Source: Desulforamulus aeronauticus DSM 10349
GTDB lineage: Bacteria > Bacillota > Desulfotomaculia > Desulfotomaculales > Desulfotomaculaceae
DNA length: 64,000 bases
Reading direction: 5' to 3'
Assembly: GCF_900142375.1 (NCBI RefSeq)
Contig: NZ_FRAR01000021.1
Span: forward strand, 1 to 64,000
Below the pieces are notes generated by a model. The model did not search any database, was not told where the DNA came from, and saw nothing but the letters and a program-made list of their open reading frames with translations. Position 1 is the first letter of the stretch, and every line of letters starts with the position of its first letter. Made by a program: the position numbers and the translations under genes. Below are positions 58,484 to 64,000 of this stretch, one piece after another.

Positions 58484-58540
58484 TTTCATTAACTTCCTGG
58501 CAATCCTTAACCTGGGACAGAAACTGCCATGATCCGCTTA
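58484..58540 (-). pseudogene. Remnant of a MerR-type gene 3' end
   Basis: About 54 nt align with the 3' end of the MerR gene (59347-59401), including the codons for Ala-Asp-His, Phe-Cys-Pro and the final Cys-Gln-Glu-Val-Asn stretch with indels. The frame is broken. It flanks the GNAT gene opposite to the intact copy, as after a duplication with decay. Confidence 0.5.
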
Positions 58541-58542
58541 TG

Positions 58543-59103
58543 CTACTTTTGTGTCAGAGCGGTTGAACAAGCCATCAGATAATAATCGTTCTGATTGAAC
58601 TGAAAGGTTCCCAGCGTCATCAGAGGGACTTTTTTGGTGTGTGCTGCATAGGAGCGATGGTTAATCTGGTTAATAAATGTCGCCATGATTGGATAGCGTT
58701 CTCTCATACTGGCTAATGAAGCGTAGAACACCCGTTCAAATAACCCTGTTCCCCTAACAGATTTATCAATGCAGATCGGCCCGTACTGATAAGAATTTTG
58801 CCTTGTCAATGTCTGACCCTCAAATGTAAATTCGGGCAATTTTTCAATCATGCAGGCGAAGAACGGCCACTCCACCCAAAACTCCCAGGAGGCGGCCATA
58901 GCAAAGGAGAGAACTTTGCCGTTCTCCTTTGCAATCGTGACACCATGTTCATTGACAATTAGTGCCTCAAGCTGTGCATCTGTAAAATTAGTTGTCACAA
59001 AACCGTCAGGTTTATCTCTCTCGCTGATGTAATTAATATGGTTGGCTCTAATTAAAGAGAGGATTCCCTCAAAATCATCCATGGTTGCCTGTGTTATAAT
59101 CAT
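58543..59103 (-). CDS. GNAT-family acetyltransferase
   Basis: 186 residues, ATG 6 nt after GGAGAG. Fold features of GNAT: Ile-Thr-Gln-Ala-Thr-Met-Asp-Asp-Phe at the start, Gly-Pro-Ile-Cys-Ile-Asp-Lys-Ser-Val-Arg-Gly-Thr-Gly-Leu-Phe as motif A (acetyl-CoA pyrophosphate loop), and a Phe/Tyr-rich end. The substrate is unknown. It lies between an intact MerR gene and a MerR fragment, so it may have been acquired or rearranged here. Confidence 0.8.
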   Translation of the reverse strand: MIITQATMDDFEGILSLIRANHINYISERDKPDGFVTTNFTDAQLEALIVNEHGVTIAKENGKVLSFAMAASWEFWVEWPFFACMIEKLPEFTFEGQTLTRQNSYQYGPICIDKSVRGTGLFERVFYASLASMRERYPIMATFINQINHRSYAAHTKKVPLMTLGTFQFNQNDYYLMACSTALTQK

Positions 59104-59286
59104 GAAAAGCTCTCCACTTCTTTTAATATGCCATATAATAATTAAATTGTACCACCTGCTTTGAACTGTTGAAACCTAAGAATTGTTTGGCATACAATTC
59201 TATATGAAATTAAATACTACTCATTATGTTTTCTGAAGCCCAAAAGATAACTACATTTTGGACACAAGTACCTTATAAAATTTAAG

Positions 59287-59340
59287 AAAAAAGGAGTGTC
59301 GCTTGCTACTCTAAAGTAGTTTTAGCGGCACTCCTTTTTT
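59287..59340 (-). terminator. Terminator of the MerR gene
   Basis: AAAAAAGGAGTGTCGCT / AGCGGCACTCCTTTTTT (one mismatch), 20-nt loop, T-runs on both strands, 6 nt past the MerR stop. Confidence 0.85.
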
Positions 59341-59346
59341 TATGCT

Positions 59347-59751
59347 TTAATTGACTTCTTGACAATCCTTAAGATGGGGACAGGAACTGCAATGATCCGC
59401 TTTATCTTCGATGACATAACAATATGTACCCTGTTCTTTCCAACACGGTTTGCTGTAATTCACCTTCTCGCCTTTTTCAGCATTGCCGCCATTACAGTTT
59501 TTGATGTTCCAGCAGGGGTACATGGTGATAATTTGCAGCACACCTGCAATATTAAGACCCCTTTCATTGATTAGAAAATGAATAAACTGTAAGCGCTTAA
59601 CATCATTGTTGCTGTATAAACGCTGTTTATTACGGCGTGAGGGTTCCACTAAACCATGCTTTTCCCAAATCCTTAACGTTTCGGGATGAACTTTCAGCAA
59701 CTCTGCAATTACCCCTATGTTGAACATGGGTTGATCATCATTTCGGAACAA
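59347..59751 (-). CDS. MerR-family regulator with Cys-rich C-terminus
   Basis: 134 residues, TTG 9 nt after GAGGGG. MerR HTH with Gly-Val-Ile-Ala-Glu-Leu-Leu-Lys-Val-His-Pro-Glu-Thr-Leu-Arg-Ile-Trp-Glu-Lys-His-Gly-Leu (HspR/GlnR-like). After the dimerisation helix come eight Cys: Cys-Trp-Asn-Ile-Lys-Asn-Cys, Pro-Cys-Trp, Tyr-Cys-Tyr, and Cys-Ser-Ser-Cys-Pro-His-Leu-Lys-Asp-Cys. That suggests a zinc or Fe-S sensing domain. Its own promoter region (59760-59870) is AT-rich with ATACAAA-type repeats. Target unknown. Confidence 0.8.
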   Translation of the reverse strand: MFRNDDQPMFNIGVIAELLKVHPETLRIWEKHGLVEPSRRNKQRLYSNNDVKRLQFIHFLINERGLNIAGVLQIITMYPCWNIKNCNGGNAEKGEKVNYSKPCWKEQGTYCYVIEDKADHCSSCPHLKDCQEVN

Positions 59752-59922
59752 AAGATTTATCCCCTCTCATCTAATTTCTGTATTATATTTGTATTATATA
59801 GTCTATAAACTAAATTTGTAAATAATCTAAATACAAACAAAAATTAAAGATTTTCTTACATTGCTCACTCTCGTGAGATATTGCTCGAAATTTTGCAGTT
59901 TTTGCCGAAAGTTCGAATAAGT

Positions 59923-60252
59923 TTATTCCACTTTTATTTCTACTTCTAAGTTTAATAGCGGGGCATGCTGCTGAGCACCATAAACATCCGTTTCCCCCAA
60001 AGCACCGGAGGGATAGGGTCGTACAATGGTTGCTTTGATGGCGTTGGCCGGTGCAAACAGCGTGATGGAGATCACGTCCTCTTCACCAATGCCGTATAGC
60101 TTGGCTATGGTGGTTTTATTGATCACCTGGGCGCGACAAGCTGCCTCATAGGTCGCTTTGTCCTTAAAAATAACATCCAACGTTAGCTCATAGGGGCCGG
60201 AATTTTTACTTCTAATTACTGAAGCTAGTTCTGGCAGTTTCATTTTAGCCAT
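59923..60252 (-). CDS. DUF4387 protein
   Basis: 109 residues. It starts at the base following the AtuA stop (TAA-ATG), so the two are coupled. Matches DUF4387: Leu-Ala-Ser-Val-Ile-Arg-Ser-Lys-Asn-Ser-Gly-Pro-Tyr-Glu-Leu-Thr-Leu-Asp and Phe-Ala-Pro-Ala-Asn-Ala-Ile-Lys-Ala-Thr near the end. DUF4387 genes are usual partners of AtuA-family genes; their biochemistry is not established. Confidence 0.88.
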   Translation of the reverse strand: MAKMKLPELASVIRSKNSGPYELTLDVIFKDKATYEAACRAQVINKTTIAKLYGIGEEDVISITLFAPANAIKATIVRPYPSGALGETDVYGAQQHAPLLNLEVEIKVE

Positions 60253-61620
60253 TTATTGATCTTCCCCCATTTTCATAATTTCCACTGGGAATAACGCCAA
60301 AGGATCTACCACTTCTAACAGGTGGTAGATGTTAAAATTATAAACCGGACCGGCTTTAAAGTCCGAAGGTGAATAGGGGAAGGCCAGGTTGCCTGCCGTA
60401 GCCACTCGACCAGGATAGCCATAGTGCAGCATCGTAGACCGGGCAAAACCGCAAATAGTGTTAGCAATTTCTTGAGTCTCTGCCACTGCCTCAATGATAA
60501 TCCCTAATTCATGGCTAGTAATATCTGAATTGGGTTCCAACTGTCCCATGACACCGTTCTTGCCATAAATCGTAAAATGCAGAAAGTATTGATACCCGTA
60601 TTTTTTAAAATTGTCCGCAACCCTTTCCCGGACAGCCTCGACAATATGATCTATTTGGGCAATCATAATTGAGTCGCGGCAACCGGCAATGGAAACTGTA
60701 CGATAGCCTACCCGTTTGGCCCCCTCCAGCTTAACAGCAAAGGGTTCTGCAGGGACAAATTTACTCCCGGTTACTTTAACCGCTTGCTCAGAGAGTTGTG
60801 TAAAGGTGGTCTCCCTCAAATCTAAGATGCCGCCCGGACCCGGTAAAACATACGGGTTGGTCTTTTCATAAAGTGTGTGAGCAGCCACCGAGGTAGGTGT
60901 ACAACGACGAATTGGGTTGAGGGGTTCCACAATAAAGCAATCTTCCCGTAGCGTTCCCAGTAGGCAATCACTGCCGCTGCCAGGGGAAGCGGCGATGGCT
61001 CCACATTCTAAAATTTTCCCCATGTGAATGGCCAATCCTTTATCAAATCCAGCTAATAACGCTCCGGCACTGAAAACCGCCGGATCGTAAGCTCGTCCTG
61101 CCAATACTACCTTTGCTCCCTGCTGCAAGACCGACATTACCGGCTCCGGACCCATCTGGGCTACAATACGTTCCGCAGCGTTTATCTCTGCCTCGGTTAA
61201 CTCCGGGGCAGGATGTAGAGGGGCTATTTTATTCTCCCGGTAGGCTTGTAATACGGTCTCCCGTTCAAGCTCCGCATGAATCACACCCAAAGGGAATTGC
61301 CAGCCCTTTTCCAGCACTAATTCTTTAATAATATCCAAATTCCATTGCAAGTGAACCTCAGCACCGGACCCCCCTGCCGTACCAATAACAACCGGAATAT
61401 CCAACTGCAAGCCTGCTTCAATCATTAACTCTAAATCTCTTTTAACAGCAGCCCGGTCGGTAAAAGATACACCGGCACCCAAGTAATATGGGCCAGGATC
61501 GGTAGAACCTGCGTCAACAGCAATTAAGTGGGGTTTTCTGTCTAGACCAGCCTGAAAGGATTCTTCCGGAAAACCATAACCCAATATGGCGGTGGGAGAT
61601 AAAACTCGGTATTCTCTCAA
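60253..61620 (-). CDS. AtuA-family (DUF1446) protein
   Basis: About 455 residues. I use the TTG at 61620, 8 nt after GGAGGG; the upstream ATG at 61653 has no site. DUF1446/acyclic terpene utilisation AtuA domain: Val-Asp-Ala-Gly-Ser-Thr-Asp-Pro-Gly-Pro, Gly-Thr-Ala-Gly-Gly-Ser-Gly, and Gly-Ala-Ile-Ala-Ala-Ser-Pro-Gly-Ser-Gly. AtuA helps break down acyclic terpenes in Pseudomonas, but most homologues, including DUF4387-linked ones, have no known substrate. First gene of a two-gene operon. Confidence 0.88.
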   Translation of the reverse strand: MREYRVLSPTAILGYGFPEESFQAGLDRKPHLIAVDAGSTDPGPYYLGAGVSFTDRAAVKRDLELMIEAGLQLDIPVVIGTAGGSGAEVHLQWNLDIIKELVLEKGWQFPLGVIHAELERETVLQAYRENKIAPLHPAPELTEAEINAAERIVAQMGPEPVMSVLQQGAKVVLAGRAYDPAVFSAGALLAGFDKGLAIHMGKILECGAIAASPGSGSDCLLGTLREDCFIVEPLNPIRRCTPTSVAAHTLYEKTNPYVLPGPGGILDLRETTFTQLSEQAVKVTGSKFVPAEPFAVKLEGAKRVGYRTVSIAGCRDSIMIAQIDHIVEAVRERVADNFKKYGYQYFLHFTIYGKNGVMGQLEPNSDITSHELGIIIEAVAETQEIANTICGFARSTMLHYGYPGRVATAGNLAFPYSPSDFKAGPVYNFNIYHLLEVVDPLALFPVEIMKMGEDQ

Positions 61621-61662
61621 AGCGGTATCCCTCCAATAATCGTTATCATTCAATGAGCCCTT

Positions 61663-61751
61663 TTATCAAACGCCCTTAAGATCCCTACCTACAGAGGTGA
61701 GGTCTTAAGGGCGTTTGATAAATAAGGTGAGACAAAATGTCTCACCTTATT
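61663..61751. terminator. Two tandem hairpins between the methionine gamma-lyase-like gene and AtuA
   Basis: A 19-bp perfect stem (61663-61681 with 61703-61721) and, adjoining it, a 13-bp stem AATAAGGTGAGAC / GTCTCACCTTATT (61721-61751) share one base. They lie 33 nt past the upstream stop and 43 nt before the AtuA start. They could form terminator and anti-terminator, or two terminators. Confidence 0.6.
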
Positions 61752-61783
61752 ATATACCCATTCGATACTTATTTCATTAAAAC

Positions 61784-63025
61784 CTACCCTATCTTTAAAA
61801 CATTTCTGGCAGCTGAAATAACGCCCAGACGAACATATTCTTTGGATAAGCCACCTTGTAGATAGACAGCGTAAGGTTTTCTCAAGGGTGCATCTGCACT
61901 TAGTTCAATCGAAGCACCTTGTACAAAGGTGCCAGCGGCCATGATCACATCGTCCTCGTAGCCAGGCATATAATCTGGTTCCGGCAAAGCATGGGCATCC
62001 ACCGGTGAGGCAGCCTGTAACCCCCTACAGAAGGCAATCAACCGCTCCGGAGTTTCCAAGGCAATGGATTGGATAATATCGTAGCGCGGTTCATCGTAGG
62101 CCGGGGAGACGTGAAAGCCTAATCTTTCAAATAACCTTGCGGCAAAAACAGCTCCCTTAAGAGCTTCGGCTACGGTATGGGGAGCTAAGAAAAGCCCTTG
62201 CATTAACAACCTCTGATGGTCCAAGGTTGGTCCCACTTCCGCACCGATTCCCGGAGCAGTAAAACGATTGGCCGCCCAATCCACCAGTTCCTTTTTGCCC
62301 ACGATATAACCACCAGTGGGTGCCAAGCCGCCACCGGGATTTTTTATTAATGATCCTGCCACCAAATCGGCTCCCACTGCTGGTGGTTCCGCCGTATCTA
62401 CCAATTCTCCGTAGCAGTTATCGACAAAAACATAAGTGTTAGGACAGCGAGATTTCACAAACTCAATCAGCTTCTGCAACTCTTCCAGCGTTAAGGCAGG
62501 CCGCCAGGCATAGCCCCGGGAACGCTGCACCATAACCACCTTGGTTTTGCTATGTAAAGCTTGTTCAATAGCCGACCAGTCCAAGTTGCCGTTAGGAGTA
62601 AGCTCCACCTGACGGTAACGAATACCGTAGTCCTTTAAGGAACCGGGAGCGTCCCCTCGTTTCCCAATAATTTCTTCCAAGGTATCATAGGGCGAACCCT
62701 GTACGGCCAATAGTTCATCTCCGGGCCGTAATAAACCATAAAGGGCAATGGCAATAGCATGGGTACCCGATACGATTTGCCCCCTTACCAAGGCAGCCTC
62801 GGCACCAAAGACGTGGGCATAAATCTTTTCTAAGGTTTCTCGACCGGCATCATTATAACCATAACCGGTGGTTCCTCTTAAATGGTAATCAGAGGTACGG
62901 GCCAGGTGAAAGCCTGCTAAGACACGGGCGTGATTTTGCATAGCCCGGGCTTCAATAATCCGGTAAATGGGCTGCACTTCAGTTTCTACTTCACTTGCTA
63001 GTTTGTCCAATTGATCGATTGTCAC
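61784..63025 (-). CDS. Methionine gamma-lyase-like (YnbB/aluminium-resistance) PLP protein
   Basis: 413 residues, GTG start 6 nt after GGAGG. PLP fold-type I family with Gly-Ser-Leu-Ile-Lys-Asn-Pro-Gly-Gly-Gly (PLP Lys), Asp-Asn-Cys-Tyr-Gly-Glu (Asp to the pyridine N), and Gly-Thr-Thr-Gly-Tyr-Gly near the N-terminus. Homologues are B. subtilis YnbB and proteins called aluminium resistance protein. The reaction is unproven, though a methionine gamma-lyase or cystathionine lyase activity is suggested by the family. It follows spoVK by 42 nt, as in other spore formers. Confidence 0.88.
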   Translation of the reverse strand: MTIDQLDKLASEVETEVQPIYRIIEARAMQNHARVLAGFHLARTSDYHLRGTTGYGYNDAGRETLEKIYAHVFGAEAALVRGQIVSGTHAIAIALYGLLRPGDELLAVQGSPYDTLEEIIGKRGDAPGSLKDYGIRYRQVELTPNGNLDWSAIEQALHSKTKVVMVQRSRGYAWRPALTLEELQKLIEFVKSRCPNTYVFVDNCYGELVDTAEPPAVGADLVAGSLIKNPGGGLAPTGGYIVGKKELVDWAANRFTAPGIGAEVGPTLDHQRLLMQGLFLAPHTVAEALKGAVFAARLFERLGFHVSPAYDEPRYDIIQSIALETPERLIAFCRGLQAASPVDAHALPEPDYMPGYEDDVIMAAGTFVQGASIELSADAPLRKPYAVYLQGGLSKEYVRLGVISAARNVLKIG

Positions 63026-63067
63026 GTACTTCCTCCAATGCTGCGATTTACTGGTACACCGGAAGAA

Positions 63068-64000
63068 TTAAAGTTCCTCCTGTGCACCAGTCAGGTCTTC
63101 TCTATGAATCGTCATTAAATCATCTCGGGAGATGCTTCTTTTGTTTACCAGGCGCACCGCTTGATACCGCATGGCTCTTTCAATAAGATTACGTACCAAC
63201 CGGGCATTGCCGCTGTGTTCATGTTTTCGGGTTAAATTTTCAATAATTTTAATGAGTTCCTCCCTGGCTAAAGGAGCCAACACATATTGCCGCTGACTTA
63301 ACATCAGATCCGCGATATCCATCAACTCATGAATATTATAATCCGGGAAGGTGATATGTAAGGGAAAACGAGAACGTAACCCCGGATTGGTTTCTAAGAA
63401 ATAATCCATCTCATCCTGGTAGCCCGCTAGAATAATAATCAGATTGTCTTTGTTGTTTTCCATACTAGCCACCATAGAATCGATAGCTTCCTTACCAAAA
63501 TCCTTTTCGCCGCCTCTGGCCAACGAGTAGGCCTCATCAATAAACAGGATGCCGCCTAGGGCTTTTTTAATCTGATCCCGGGTTTTAGCAGCGGTATGAC
63601 CGATATACTCCCCCACCAGATCGGCCCGTTCCACCTCAATGAGGTGCCCCTTCGGTAAGACATGAATCTCTTTAAAGAGACGGCCAACGATTCTGGCCAC
63701 AGTCGTTTTTCCAGTACCCGGATTGCCTTTAAAAATCATGTGCAAAACCATAGGCTCGTAAATCAACTTTTCCTTCTGTCTTAATTTTTGAATTTCGACA
63801 AAGGCTTGGATCTCATGAACCAGCTTTTTCACACCAGAGAGCCCGATAAGCAAATCCAGTTCCCCTAATATTTCCTGAGCCGCCTTTTTGCTTAACTCCT
63901 CCTGGCTGATCGTCTTTTCCTGGGCCGTTTGTCTCGACGGCAAGACAGGCTTCTTGATAAAACTTGGTGATTTAGGCGGCTCCGGCCGATTAGGTGGATT
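63068..64000 (-). CDS. spoVK: SpoVK-like AAA+ ATPase, 5' end outside window
   Basis: The frame is open past the window edge: the 19 codons from 64000 to 63944 have no stop and the TTG at 63943 lacks a ribosome site, so the protein starts outside. Seen: a Pro/Lys-rich N-terminal linker, Leu-Ile-Gly-Leu-Ser-Gly-Val-Lys-Lys-Leu-Val, Walker A Gly-Asn-Pro-Gly-Thr-Gly-Lys-Thr-Thr, Walker B Ile-Leu-Phe-Ile-Asp-Glu-Ala-Tyr-Ser-Leu and Gly-Leu-Arg-Ser-Arg-Phe. These are the CbxX/SpoVK hallmarks. SpoVK is needed for spore maturation in B. subtilis. It is followed by the YnbB-like gene. Confidence 0.88.
   Translation of the reverse strand, partial: NPPNRPEPPKSPSFIKKPVLPSRQTAQEKTISQEELSKKAAQEILGELDLLIGLSGVKKLVHEIQAFVEIQKLRQKEKLIYEPMVLHMIFKGNPGTGKTTVARIVGRLFKEIHVLPKGHLIEVERADLVGEYIGHTAAKTRDQIKKALGGILFIDEAYSLARGGEKDFGKEAIDSMVASMENNKDNLIIILAGYQDEMDYFLETNPGLRSRFPLHITFPDYNIHELMDIADLMLSQRQYVLAPLAREELIKIIENLTRKHEHSGNARLVRNLIERAMRYQAVRLVNKRSISRDDLMTIHREDLTGAQEEL

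Noticed and set aside
1-64000. CRISPR array, tRNA or rRNA genes
   Set aside because: No regular repeat-spacer pattern, cloverleaf with conserved T-arm, or rRNA motif was seen on reading both strands, though I could not run a search tool.

Overview
The window looks like chromosome from a spore-forming, anaerobic, low-GC Clostridium-related Firmicute, most probably a Desulfotomaculum/Desulforamulus-like member of the Peptococcaceae. This is inferred from gene content: SpoVK next to a methionine gamma-lyase-like protein, a YhjQ/YhjR-like coat gene set, SigI/RsgI, a B-type succinate dehydrogenase/fumarate reductase with two-subunit class I fumarase, butyrate kinase, a TmcB/HdrD-like Fe-S protein, and many GTG/TTG (and one probable ATT) starts behind strong AGGAGG sites. 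No rRNA, tRNA or CRISPR array was seen.

Layout. 1-3.4 kb: a Cys-rich copper-storage-like protein cut by the window edge, a YVTN beta-propeller lipoprotein, a frameshifted CBS protein and a ferritin-like coat protein. 3.6-12.1 kb: an RR-HK-DedA/PAP2 operon, a second RR-HK pair with a PepSY protein, and a chemoreceptor. 12.4-18.2 kb: broken phage-type lysis genes beside a Tn7-like transposition module (TnsA, TnsB, TnsC, TniQ). 18.6-30.2 kb: an APH-type kinase, then a cluster rich in exported Met/His proteins, with a NapH-like Fe-S membrane protein, a rhodanese/MarR pair, SigI/RsgI, a SHOCT protein, an OmpR-type two-component system and a DUF2680 protein. 30.3-38.1 kb: Rnk, butyrate kinase/phosphotransbutyrylase, FapA, a universal stress protein and a YeiH transporter. 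38.4-43.5 kb: a NarX/NarL-type pair, an orphan Cache/PAS sensor and a second YeiH. 43.7-52.8 kb: mdh, sdhBAC, pckA, fumarase and its likely sigma-54 activator. 52.9-56 kb: lexA, a truncated helicase and a solo TnpB element. 56-64 kb: an Mrp-like ATPase with a TmcB-like protein, GNAT, a MerR protein with a Cys-rich tail, AtuA/DUF4387, a methionine gamma-lyase-like protein and SpoVK.

The most notable system lies at 21.1-28.9 kb. The sensor kinase (25920-27380) has a Met/His/Cys-rich insertion in its extracytoplasmic domain. Its response-regulator gene and five other promoters carry direct hexamer repeats (GTAACA/GTGAAA type) with an exact 11-bp period; in the five, the last repeat ends exactly 9 nt before a -10 element. 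The five control a His/Met-rich protein plus Fe-S operon, a candidate small RNA, sigI-rsgI, the SHOCT gene, and the DUF2680 gene, whose leader encodes an 18-residue peptide rich in His and Cys. RsgI ends in a Met/His-rich tail. sigI and the divergent Met/His-rich gene share a second promoter pattern, ACCCACC(G/C)AAA-N14-(G/A)CGAA, matching a SigI-type promoter. I infer a layered metal-responsive (probably copper or silver) envelope circuit, two-component system to SigI/RsgI to Met/His-rich exported proteins.

Other coherent observations: both YeiH transporters are followed by a related, previously uncalled single-TM mini-protein; the fumarase operon has a sigma-54 promoter with three TTCTAA-N3-TTAGAA sites beside an enhancer-binding protein gene; and one 17-bp near-palindrome lies upstream of both the first RR-HK operon and the PepSY gene.
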